Shown here: positions 1 to 6,091 of the stretch, piece by piece | Numbering within the stretch: the first letter of the stretch is position 1 | Layout: each line of letters opens with the position of its first letter | NCBI GenBank assembly: GCA_003565105.1 | Contig: PXDG01000148.1 | Location: 1-6,191, forward strand | Reading direction: 5' to 3' | Source: Parcubacteria group bacterium | GTDB taxonomy: Bacteria; Patescibacteriota; Minisyncoccia; SW-4-49-11 | DNA length: 6,191 nt | Program-made: the position numbers and the translations under genes | Notes under the pieces: model-generated | Seen by the model: only the letters and a program-made list of their open reading frames with translations | Told to the model about the DNA's origin: nothing | Databases searched by the model: none

Positions 1-363
1 CAAGTCATCATAGGACTCCCCACAATATCATATCTAACTCAAGTGATTGATGATATTGCCGATCTTCCTGAAGATCTTGCAAACGGACGTCCCAGCTACG
101 CGGTTGGAGCACTCAATGAACACCCAAAAGAACGAATATATCTACAAAGATATATTCAAAAGCGAGATCTTGGAAAAGTTACGCCAAGGCAATTCCAGAA
201 CCAGGCTCCTCAGAGCTATGCACTTGTCTACCGCCAGTACCAAGAATATTTGGCTCAAATCGAGTATCAATGGCTGCAAGAGCTCCTCGAGCAAATATTT
301 CTTTGGTTCCCTGTGTACCGAGATCTAATGTATCGCATTGATCCACGGTATGCTAACTTCTAA
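1..363 (+). CDS. C-terminal part of a probable class I isoprenoid diphosphate synthase-like protein (5' truncated by window)
   Basis: The reading frame is open from base 1 to a TAA stop at 361-363 (120 visible codons). A GTG at 43 is the first possible start, but no Shine-Dalgarno sequence precedes it and the 14 codons before it look coding, so I treat the gene as entering from the left. Visible residues 17-21 are DDIAD, a DDxxD aspartate-rich motif. It is followed by EDLANGRPSY, resembling the second aspartate-rich region and the downstream G-K/R-P segment of trans-isoprenyl diphosphate synthases and related class I terpenoid enzymes, where the aspartates bind magnesium-diphosphate. The remainder is helical, and the aromatic C-terminus might lie against the membrane. 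The first aspartate motif would be outside the window, so the family call is tentative and no substrate can be given. It could instead be an unrelated helical protein. The gene overlaps the convergent hydrolase gene by 39 bases. Confidence 0.5.
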   Translation, partial: QVIIGLPTISYLTQVIDDIADLPEDLANGRPSYAVGALNEHPKERIYLQRYIQKRDLGKVTPRQFQNQAPQSYALVYRQYQEYLAQIEYQWLQELLEQIFLWFPVYRDLMYRIDPRYANF

Positions 364-1104
364 AAATCGTGTATTTTCCCAATGACAACAATGTCCACCA
401 GGGAGAACCACGCAAGTAGTATGTAAAGCCTCAGAAAGAGCTTTACATCTATGAATAGAAACTATCTTATCTTGATCCCCACAACATACTAGTGTGGGGA
501 TTTTTTTTTGGACAATGACATCCATATCTTGAACAAGATGAATCTCCTCTCCATCTAAATGAGTGTTTGTATACACCCGAACCATATGCACTGATTTTGC
601 TTTCTTAATTATGGAGATATTCTGATACTCTTGTGGGTGAAATAAATGACTCCATACCCAATACAGAGTATTAGGAGCCAATGAACTGAGAACACTCATA
701 ATTAAGGCTTTTGGATAGGACCATAGTCCTCCTTTTATCCCAGAAGAATTATAGAGGATCAGACCTCGAATTGGATGTTTCGCAGCATATTTGATACTTA
801 CTCGACCACCAAATGAATGTCCAACTACAATAGCCTCTTTGAGATCATATATCCCCACCACTTCAGCCACCCAATCTGCATAAGCATCTAAATCAAACCC
901 ATCCAATAGCACTGAGTTCTGACCAAATCCAGGCAAATCTACCGTCAATACATTATATCCCTGATCAAGATATGGATGAATCAAATTGGCCCAAAAACTC
1001 TGTGATTGCCCCCACCCATGGATGAGGATAATCGTAATGTCAGTCTCTTTTGGAGACCTCCAGAAATAGGCACCTAATACTCGTGATTCAACAGGGATAG
1101 TCAT
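325..1104 (-). CDS. Alpha/beta-hydrolase fold protein downstream of hsdR
   Basis: A complete 259-residue alpha/beta hydrolase, a usual length for the single-domain family. The oxyanion-hole motif HGWGQS is at residues 29-34, LPGFG at 57-61, and the nucleophile elbow GHSFGG at 95-100 makes Ser97 the nucleophile. GDQDKIV around 209-215 supplies the acid (probably Asp212), and GGHCCHWE near 236-243 the histidine (probably His238). The complete triad implies an active serine hydrolase (esterase, lipase or C-C bond hydrolase). There is no signal peptide or membrane segment, so it is likely cytosolic. Substrate cannot be read from sequence. The start is the first ATG after an in-frame TGA. No Shine-Dalgarno sequence sits at proper spacing, and HsdR stops only 10 bases upstream, so translation is probably coupled to hsdR. 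The TAG stop lies inside the convergent gene. Residues 160-200 form the variable cap. Confidence 0.88.
   Translation of the reverse strand: MTIPVESRVLGAYFWRSPKETDITIILIHGWGQSQSFWANLIHPYLDQGYNVLTVDLPGFGQNSVLLDGFDLDAYADWVAEVVGIYDLKEAIVVGHSFGGRVSIKYAAKHPIRGLILYNSSGIKGGLWSYPKALIMSVLSSLAPNTLYWVWSHLFHPQEYQNISIIKKAKSVHMVRVYTNTHLDGEEIHLVQDMDVIVQKKIPTLVCCGDQDKIVSIHRCKALSEALHTTCVVLPGGHCCHWENTRFLEVSIPWINAIH
421..448 (+). other. Strong inverted repeat (RNA hairpin) in the 3' untranslated region of the plus-strand gene
   Basis: ATGTAAAGC at 421-429 is perfectly complementary to GCTTTACAT at 440-448. An alternative fold keeps 8 bp, bulges C429 and adds CTC/GAG to give 11 bp with a five-base AGAAA loop. 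It lies 57 bases after the plus gene's stop and 26 bases before its putative terminator, entirely within the coding sequence of the minus-strand hydrolase (codons for CKALSEALH). Being in a conserved gene, the repeat could be coincidental. The structure is directly visible; a role in RNA stability or termination is inferred. Confidence 0.5.
475..509 (+). terminator. Intrinsic terminator for the plus-strand gene, embedded in the hydrolase gene
   Basis: ATCCCCACA (475-483) pairs perfectly with TGTGGGGAT (493-501), a 9-bp stem with a 9-base loop. Nine consecutive T follow (501-509, the first closing the stem). This is the textbook form of a factor-independent terminator and is directional for the plus strand. 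On the minus strand the A-run comes before the stem, so it should not stop hydrolase transcription. It lies 112 bases past the stop at 363. The same DNA encodes hydrolase residues around KKIPTLVCCGDQD, the strand leading to the catalytic acid. Termination here would leave about 185 bases of transcript antisense to the hydrolase 3' end. Confidence 0.75.
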
Positions 1105-1114
1105 ATGATGAAAT

Positions 1115-4021
1115 CTATTCCCTATCCTTCATATCTACATACAACCGATCCAACAGCGTCTGCTTGAGTTTAGTTTTAAGCTGGTTATCGTCAATAATTC
1201 GGTGATAAAATTCGGCATTTTTCTCAAGGATATTTCCGAGAGCTTTGTTAAAGCGTTCTTCAAATACGGCCTCGACACTTTCCCGAGAATTATGACGCAC
1301 GGTTGTGGCGAACTCCTCGTCATCTGAGATATCTGCATACACCCGAGAGACCAACACCTTGTCATCATCACTCCAAGTATCAGCTCCATAGACGGCATTC
1401 AAATCCTGCACAATCAAAGAGAGTTTTTCTTGAATAGAGTCTGTGACATAACTATTTCCAGAAGACATAGGATTGAGTTCTCCATCTTCAATCAAATGAA
1501 TCTGCCTGGCGTCTTTTGGTTCCAAACGATACAAAGCTAAGTCAGTGTCCTGCAACACAGAGAATGGTAGTGGTTCATTAATCGTAGGGAGATACTTCAT
1601 CAAAAACTGAGAGTACACATACAGTCGTTCTAAGTCAAAGTCATGATAGGTAATCAACTGAGATAAGAAGCTATACATACTAATAAATCTCTTGAGACGA
1701 CTCCGAAAATCCAGCTGTTGTTCCTTTTCTAGCACTTCAAAAGCAGCGGTCGCAGGTCTGAGATACTGGGCCAATCGATTTTGGTTAGCCGTTCTATCCA
1801 GTGACTTATATTCACGGATAAAGTCCTCTACCGTAGTCCTATCAAATAACAAAAATCCATATAGAGCATCTTCAAGCTCATACAGTTTGTGAGGATCCGT
1901 TCCTTCCTTGAGATAAGTCTCACCATAATAGGGCAAAAAGGCTTTTTGGATAACTTCTGGATCATTGGCAAAATCAATCACCAAAGTCCGCTTTTTATCC
2001 GGATGAATACGGTTTAATCGAGAAAGTGTTTGCACAGCAGCTACTCCGTTCAACATTTTATCAACATACATAGTCTGCAACATTGGCTCATCAAATCCTG
2101 TCTGAAACTTATTGGCTACAATCAAAATACGATAAGGATCTGTCTTCAAAGCCTGTTGAATGCTCATCTTATCAGGAAGCTTATTCATCCCCTTCTCTGT
2201 ATATTCGATACCATCATGAGGTACCGTCCCCGAAAAAGCCACCAGGGTTTTCATCTCAATTCCTTGTTCCTTCAAGACCCGATCAATAGCCTTCTTGTAC
2301 TCAACAGCATGGAACCGAGATCTGGTTACAACCATAGCTTTAGCTTTTCCTCGCATTTCCGCACTACTAAATTCCAAAAAGTGATTCACCATGATACGAC
2401 TCTTCCGATCAATAGTCGCCGGATGCTTCTCCACCATATTACGGAGTAATCGGGTGGCATGCTTTTTGTCATACTGAGGATCCGTCTCGACTTTTTTCAT
2501 TAGCTGAAAGTAGGATGGATACGAGACATAGTTTTCCAACACATCCTTGATGAAGCCCTCTTCAATCGCCTGTCGCATAGAATACATATGGAATGGCCGA
2601 TAGGCCCCATCGTCTTGCTTGGTTCCAAAGAGTTCCAAGGTCTTTTGTTTTGGTGTAGCGGTAAAGGCAAAGAACGAAGCATTTGGTACACCTTTCGAGC
2701 GAGCCATCTCCTGATAGAGCTCTTGCTCCCCTTGCGTGAGCTCTGCTAACTCCGCTTGCTCAGCCTCATCAAGAGAGCTGGTCGTAATCGCCTGTCTCAA
2801 ATGACGAGCATTCTCTCCAGATTGAGAGGAATGAGCCTCATCCACAATAATCGCATATGACCGATCTTCAATATCAGCCAGCTCATCAATCACAAACGGG
2901 AACTTCTGCACCGTAGTAACAACAATATTGGCTCCAGACTGGATAGCCTCTGCCAACTGAGCTGAGTTCTTATCAATCTTTTCGACCACACCTCGACGTT
3001 TCTCGATAGCCTGTACTTGTTCTTGTAACTGCTCATCGATCACCTTACGATCAGATACTACAATCACCATATTATACAGCCGATTATTCGACTCATCATA
3101 AGCATTGAGTAATCCATGAGCCAACCAAGCAATGGTCTTGGTCTTCCCACTTCCGGCACTGTGTTGAATCAGATAATTCTCTGATGGACGAGCAGTCGAG
3201 AGCAAGCTATCCACCGCTCCACGCTGATGAAACCGCGGGAAGATATACTGACCATCCTTATTCCCATCACCCTCTTCCCAAAAAATATAATGAGATAATA
3301 GCCGAGCCAACGAGTGAGCTTGCCAGACATCCTTATACATATACGCTGTAGCAAAGTCATTCTCTGGCTGAGGATTAGTACTGTCAATATTAAAGGGTAA
3401 GAATCTTGTCTTCTCACCTGCCAACTTGGTCGTCATATAGACCTTTTGGTCACTCATAGCAAAGTGTACCAAACACCGAGTAAAGATCTTTTCTTGAGGA
3501 TCTCGATCTTTCCGATACTGACTCATAGCTTTCTCCACTCCCTGAGAAAAGGTATTCTTAAGCTCCACCGTGATAATAGGAATTCCGTTGACAAACAGTA
3601 CCAAGTCAATCCGATTGCCCAGCTCTTGTGGTTGGTATTTGACCTCTTCGATAACACTCCAGATATTAAGACCAAACAACTCAGCCAAATTAGGGTTTAG
3701 GCTATTATGCGGAGCAGGATAAAACAGATCAAACTGAATCCCCATCTCCTTGAAACCTTCCCGAATCACTTCGATAGTTCCCTTCCGCTTCAACTCACTA
3801 TCCAGTCGGTACAAAAATTGCTCACGAGCCCGCTCACCAGTCATCTTTTCCCACTTCTGCCATTTAAGCTTCTGCGTCATTTGGACAAACTGCACCGCCA
3901 TCTCAGGATCCAACACCAGGGATTTATCAAAGTCAGTAGCACTTCTCTGACGGTATCCAGTATTACAGAGATGTTCGATGATTTGGGATTGGAAGTTCCG
4001 TTCTGAGGTATCAACGGGCAT
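1115..4021 (-). CDS. hsdR: Type I restriction enzyme, R (motor/nuclease) subunit
   Basis: This 968-residue protein is the full usual length for HsdR, the subunit that translocates DNA using ATP and cuts it at a distance when bound to the HsdM/HsdS methylase complex. Domains in order: an N-terminal PD-(D/E)xK nuclease with Asp139 (NRIDLVLFVNG) and E153-L-K155 (TVELKN); a SWI2/SNF2-type helicase core with Walker A AGSGKT (289-294), DEAH box 394-397 (VDEAHSSQSG) and motif III-like FTATP (453-457); a second RecA-like lobe with VVTRSR (564-569), ANKFQTGFDEP (636-646) and motif VI QTLSRLNR (664-671); then a helical C-terminus (about 720-968) of the kind that contacts the methylase core. All catalytic motifs are intact. 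ATG 4021 is fixed by an in-frame TGA two codons upstream and an AAAGG ribosome site. No hsdM or hsdS is in the window, so the partners must lie outside it or elsewhere. GC content is visibly higher than in the genes to its right. Confidence 0.97.
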   Translation of the reverse strand: MPVDTSERNFQSQIIEHLCNTGYRQRSATDFDKSLVLDPEMAVQFVQMTQKLKWQKWEKMTGERAREQFLYRLDSELKRKGTIEVIREGFKEMGIQFDLFYPAPHNSLNPNLAELFGLNIWSVIEEVKYQPQELGNRIDLVLFVNGIPIITVELKNTFSQGVEKAMSQYRKDRDPQEKIFTRCLVHFAMSDQKVYMTTKLAGEKTRFLPFNIDSTNPQPENDFATAYMYKDVWQAHSLARLLSHYIFWEEGDGNKDGQYIFPRFHQRGAVDSLLSTARPSENYLIQHSAGSGKTKTIAWLAHGLLNAYDESNNRLYNMVIVVSDRKVIDEQLQEQVQAIEKRRGVVEKIDKNSAQLAEAIQSGANIVVTTVQKFPFVIDELADIEDRSYAIIVDEAHSSQSGENARHLRQAITTSSLDEAEQAELAELTQGEQELYQEMARSKGVPNASFFAFTATPKQKTLELFGTKQDDGAYRPFHMYSMRQAIEEGFIKDVLENYVSYPSYFQLMKKVETDPQYDKKHATRLLRNMVEKHPATIDRKSRIMVNHFLEFSSAEMRGKAKAMVVTRSRFHAVEYKKAIDRVLKEQGIEMKTLVAFSGTVPHDGIEYTEKGMNKLPDKMSIQQALKTDPYRILIVANKFQTGFDEPMLQTMYVDKMLNGVAAVQTLSRLNRIHPDKKRTLVIDFANDPEVIQKAFLPYYGETYLKEGTDPHKLYELEDALYGFLLFDRTTVEDFIREYKSLDRTANQNRLAQYLRPATAAFEVLEKEQQLDFRSRLKRFISMYSFLSQLITYHDFDLERLYVYSQFLMKYLPTINEPLPFSVLQDTDLALYRLEPKDARQIHLIEDGELNPMSSGNSYVTDSIQEKLSLIVQDLNAVYGADTWSDDDKVLVSRVYADISDDEEFATTVRHNSRESVEAVFEERFNKALGNILEKNAEFYHRIIDDNQLKTKLKQTLLDRLYVDMKDRE

Positions 4022-4029
4022 ATATCAAG

Positions 4030-4034
4030 CCTTT
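4030..4034 (-). promoter_or_regulatory. Ribosome binding site of hsdR
   Basis: On the minus strand AAAGG ends eight bases before the hsdR ATG, ideal Shine-Dalgarno spacing. It is the clearest ribosome site in the window and supports the chosen start. Confidence 0.7.
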
Positions 4035-4042
4035 ATTGAGTT

Positions 4043-4054
4043 TAGTATATCAAA
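4043..4054 (-). promoter_or_regulatory. Extended -10 promoter of hsdR, with a 12-base element shared with the 4826 gene
   Basis: The minus strand reads TTTGATATACTA. It contains TGA-TATACT (4044-4052), an extended -10 (TGn plus a one-mismatch TATAAT). No convincing -35 lies 16-18 bases upstream, as is common for extended -10 promoters. Initiation about seven bases on would give a leader of roughly 16 bases that still includes the AAAGG site. The identical 12 bases occur at 4850-4861 before the second hydrolase gene. A second TATACT on the minus strand at 4061-4066 is a weaker alternative. Confidence 0.5.
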
Positions 4055-4082
4055 GATTTAAGTATAGTACTAGATTTATGTT

Positions 4083-4826
4083 CTACAATAGGGCTTCATT
4101 AAACTCTAATATTTTCATTATGTCATAAATGGCATACGAATCCTTGTCAGATAGCAAGCCTCGATGATCCATATCTTTTAGAATAAAATGATTTTTCTGA
4201 TGAGCACTTTCAGCTTTTGTAAATATTTTATACCCTGATTCAAGTGGGACCACTGTATCTACCCCACCCTGGATAAGGTTAAATGTTCCTGTAAATTGAG
4301 TAAGGTAATTGAATGTATCTTGTTCGGATTGTGTTGCCAAATCTTTCAACAGAGGCTTCGTTTTTGAACTTGCACCACTAGGACTATTCATAACCGTAAT
4401 AGATTTCACCCTACTATCAAGAATTCTAGGAAGCTGAATTGCTAACGTTCCACCAAATGAGTGGCCCCAAATATGAATATTTTGAACCTGATAATTATTC
4501 TCTAATTGGACAAGTCCTTCACGAAAAATTTCATTAGCATCATAAATTTCTGCTTGTAAAGACTTTCCTTCAAAAGCTTCTGCCTCATGACTGGCACTTA
4601 TATATCGTCTTGAAGAATTTCCAATGATTATATGATGGGTATCAAGAATTTTTTCAAGTAAAAGATTGGTAAAGCTGGTAGAATCATCCGGCGTAAAGTA
4701 TCCATATAACCCTTTAATGAAATACATTACTTTATTACTCTTAGGATTCTTACTCACATACACAAATCCCTCTGACTGTTGTGACCAAAAGTCACTAGGG
4801 CAAGAATACTGAATAAAGTGTTCCAT
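4083..4826 (-). CDS. Divergent alpha/beta-hydrolase fold protein
   Basis: A 247-residue protein with alpha/beta-hydrolase hallmarks: nucleophile elbow GHSFGG at 121-126 (Ser123), a strand-loop GGVDTVVP at 187-194 giving Asp190 as the acid, and DMDHRG at 218-223 giving His221. The order and spacing are those of a serine hydrolase triad. Oddly, the usual HGxG oxyanion loop is replaced by IKGLYGYF (37-44), and the N-terminal 30 residues look like a short added beta element. No signal peptide or membrane helix is seen, so it is probably cytosolic. Substrate is unknown; esterase, thioesterase or peptidase-like activity are all possible. It is clearly distinct from the hydrolase at 325-1104 apart from the shared elbow. 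An in-frame TGA eleven codons upstream and no alternative start fix the ATG, although no Shine-Dalgarno sequence is visible. It has its own promoter, and no terminator separates it from hsdR 61 bases downstream. Composition is AT-rich compared with hsdR. Confidence 0.8.
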   Translation of the reverse strand: MEHFIQYSCPSDFWSQQSEGFVYVSKNPKSNKVMYFIKGLYGYFTPDDSTSFTNLLLEKILDTHHIIIGNSSRRYISASHEAEAFEGKSLQAEIYDANEIFREGLVQLENNYQVQNIHIWGHSFGGTLAIQLPRILDSRVKSITVMNSPSGASSKTKPLLKDLATQSEQDTFNYLTQFTGTFNLIQGGVDTVVPLESGYKIFTKAESAHQKNHFILKDMDHRGLLSDKDSYAIYDIMKILEFNEALL

Positions 4827-4845
4827 AATTGCATCGTTGTTTATA

Positions 4846-4861
4846 ATTATAGTATATCAAA
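4846..4861 (-). promoter_or_regulatory. Promoter of the second hydrolase gene
   Basis: The minus strand carries a perfect TATAAT at 4846-4851, overlapped by the shared TTTGATATACTA element (4850-4861), itself an extended -10 (TGA-TATACT). Either could serve, giving a leader of roughly 10-18 bases. No good -35 is visible. The site lies directly after the terminator of the upstream operon, which supports an independent transcription unit. Confidence 0.55.
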
Positions 4862-4865
4862 CATC

Positions 4866-4892
4866 AAAGCAAAAACCACCCCGCAAGGTGGT
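4866..4892 (-). terminator. Intrinsic terminator of the peptidase-membrane protein operon
   Basis: On the minus strand ACCACC (4892-4887) pairs with GGTGGT (4880-4875) around a six-base TTGCGG loop. It is followed by TTTT-GC-TTT (4874-4866). Flanking TGCT/AGCA could lengthen the stem across a small internal loop. It lies about 90 bases after the TAG at 4983 and just before the next gene's promoter. Confidence 0.75.
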
Positions 4893-4982
4893 CTGCTATA
4901 GGAAGCCATCATTTCGTAGTACTTAGAATACCATTATCCGCATTAGGACTCCATGATGGACTGACTCTGTAAATAAATATTA
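4893..4982. other. Non-coding stretch between membrane-protein stop and terminator
   Basis: Ninety bases with no credible reading frame, tRNA or repeat array. The only local structure is a short palindrome, TCCAT-G-ATGGA, at 4950-4960. It probably forms the 3' untranslated region of the operon. Confidence 0.4.
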
Positions 4983-5492
4983 CTACTTTTTGCCATTTTT
5001 TTCAATAAAACTCTGAACCTCTTTCAGATGATTATCTTGTCTTGGGAACGCACTATTCGTAATAATATACACCAATCCAAATGTTTGAGCTATAACTCCA
5101 GAGAATAATGATCCAATCAACCATTCATTCAAAGATATTCGACCAAATCCTTGAAGAAAAACTAATACAAATACTGATATTATTTCTACGCTTAAAATTG
5201 CGAGACAAAACCATACCAAAGTCCACCGCAACTTTTTCCTATCCTCATGGTAATCACCAAGTAGAGATGAAGGGTCTGTTAATTTAGCATCATCTTTTTT
5301 TCTTTTTGATTTATTGTTATAATCAACGTCAAATGCATTAAAAGCTCTTACGTTACTGTGAGACTCAATACTGTCACTTTCTATAAATCGTCTCAGATTT
5401 TCCACAGCTTCGTCAAAAGGCTGACTAGAAGATGTTTCATTTTCAGATGAGACATCTATTTGGGACTTCTTTTTCTCATCTAAATCATTCAT
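4983..5492 (-). CDS. Small two-helix membrane protein following the ImmA-type peptidase
   Basis: I do not recognise this 169-residue protein as a named family. Residues 1-88 are soluble, polar and rich in Ser, Asp, Glu and Lys, with a basic patch KSKRKK at 61-66 and RKKLRW (85-90) before the membrane. Two hydrophobic helices follow, about 90-114 (WTLVWFCLAILSVEIISVFV region) and 122-147 (LNEWLIGSLFSGVIAQ region), joined by a short loop, then a polar tail (PRQDNHLKEV...). The positive-inside rule puts both ends in the cytoplasm. There is no signal peptide, enzyme motif or catalytic residue set. It starts 9 bases after the peptidase stop codon, without a strong Shine-Dalgarno sequence, so translation is probably coupled. 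Such small two-helix proteins occur in bacterial conflict systems as membrane-disrupting effectors or anchors, and the peptidase next door could process its soluble N-terminus. That role is inferred from context only. The gene is AT-rich, notably around 5281-5340. Confidence 0.75.
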   Translation of the reverse strand: MNDLDEKKKSQIDVSSENETSSSQPFDEAVENLRRFIESDSIESHSNVRAFNAFDVDYNNKSKRKKDDAKLTDPSSLLGDYHEDRKKLRWTLVWFCLAILSVEIISVFVLVFLQGFGRISLNEWLIGSLFSGVIAQTFGLVYIITNSAFPRQDNHLKEVQSFIEKNGKK

Positions 5493-5500
5493 ACCAGTGA

Positions 5501-6043
5501 TTACAACAGACCTAAATTATCAAGCCGAATAACCAATGCTTTTTTAGATACATGAAATATTTTGGCGACCTCTTCTATATCATGTATTTGATCCCAAGCA
5601 CGCTTTACTTCTCCTTTTGGCAATAACAAAGCAGCGGCAAACATATTTGCCTGAGTTTCTCTCACTAACTCTGCTTCCGATGTATAATTTTTAGTAGATT
5701 GTCGAAAGTCAACGATTCCTTCACTTTCGACCACTTTATGATGTAATATGAAATGTCCTATTTCATGGGCTATCGTAAATCTTTTTCTGCCTTCGTTATC
5801 ATTTCTATTTACATATATAATAGTATTCCCAGCCTCTGTCTTTATCATTCCAGAGATATCAGGCGATTCAAACTCCACTTCATACACCTCTAACCCCAGT
5901 TTTTTGGCAATTCTAGTCACATCCGATGAGATAGCTGTACTATCGTCATAAAGTCTTACTGAGTCAGCTACCTGCTCAATCTTTGTACTTGAAATAAAAT
6001 TTGTGTTTGGTATCTTTGAAGTACTCATAGTTTCTTCTTTCAT
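5501..6043 (-). CDS. ImmA/IrrE-family zinc metallopeptidase (peptidase family M78)
   Basis: A 180-residue single-domain protein with the gluzincin signature HEIGH at 93-97 (His93 and His97 bind zinc, Glu94 is catalytic). The family's second motif RETQANMFAAALLLP runs 128-142, where Glu129 is probably the third zinc ligand. The N-terminus (DVTRIAKKLGLEVYEVEF, 41-58) and the end (VAKIFHVSKKALVIRLDNLGLL, 159-180) also fit the family. Known relatives cleave transcription repressors: ImmA cuts ImmR of ICEBs1, IrrE/PprI cuts DdrO in Deinococcus. Here no helix-turn-helix domain is fused and no repressor gene lies beside it. Its only visible partners are the membrane protein downstream and a truncated gene upstream. 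An in-frame TAA two codons before ATG 6043 bounds the start. ATG at 6028 (residue 6) is an alternative with the purine-rich AAAGAAGAA before it, and suits the promoter position better because the first ATG would be nearly leaderless. Confidence 0.93.
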   Translation of the reverse strand: MKEETMSTSKIPNTNFISSTKIEQVADSVRLYDDSTAISSDVTRIAKKLGLEVYEVEFESPDISGMIKTEAGNTIIYVNRNDNEGRKRFTIAHEIGHFILHHKVVESEGIVDFRQSTKNYTSEAELVRETQANMFAAALLLPKGEVKRAWDQIHDIEEVAKIFHVSKKALVIRLDNLGLL

Positions 6044-6049
6044 ACCTTA

Positions 6050-6058
6050 ATTATAACA
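6050..6058 (-). promoter_or_regulatory. Extended -10 promoter of the peptidase-membrane protein operon
   Basis: The minus strand reads TGT-TATAAT, a consensus -10 (6050-6055) with the TGn extension. The -35 region is poor (CTATGT or TATGTT at 16-17 bp). The -10 ends only six bases before ATG 6043, so the transcript would begin at or near that codon. This means either a leaderless message or use of the ATG at 6028. Confidence 0.6.
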
Positions 6059-6091
6059 TATCTGGAAACATAACATAGACTTTCATGTTAT
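6053..6091. repeat. ATAACATA direct repeat plus inverted half-site around the peptidase promoter
   Basis: ATAACATA occurs at 6053-6060 and 6070-6077, start to start 17 bases. The inverse ATGTTAT is at 6085-6091, forming a 7-bp inverted repeat with 6070-6076 (8-base spacer). The first copy overlaps the extended -10 and the second covers the -35 position, a layout typical of a repressor operator. The boxes are AT-rich, so chance cannot be excluded. Confidence 0.4.

Noticed and set aside
43..45. GTG at 43 as a true start of the leftmost gene
   Set aside because: No Shine-Dalgarno sequence precedes it, the frame stays open to base 1, and the DDxxD motif would lie at the extreme N-terminus, which does not fit the family.
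47..328. Alternative plus-strand frame beginning with ATG at 47
   Set aside because: It overlaps the DDxxD-containing frame that is open from the window edge. Its peptide lacks family character and it has no ribosome site.
2030..2449. Plus-strand open frames of up to 139 codons inside hsdR (also at 1692, 3446, 3707)
   Set aside because: They lie wholly antisense to a highly conserved protein, encode low-complexity Ser/Leu/His-rich peptides without motifs, and have no ribosome site or promoter.
4022..4082. Terminator between the second hydrolase and hsdR
   Set aside because: Only a short TAGTACTA palindrome is present, with no GC stem or T-run, so read-through into hsdR remains possible.
4893..4982. 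tRNA, attachment site or CRISPR remnant in the longest intergenic stretch
   Set aside because: No cloverleaf arms, no repeat-spacer pattern and no matching direct repeat elsewhere in the window.
325..6085. Alternative genetic code with TGA read as glycine, suggested by scarcity of TGA stops
   Set aside because: Conserved glycines throughout HsdR and the other proteins are GGN, and about 1,900 codons contain no in-frame TGA. TGA plausibly ends the gene fragment at 6083. The standard code suffices.
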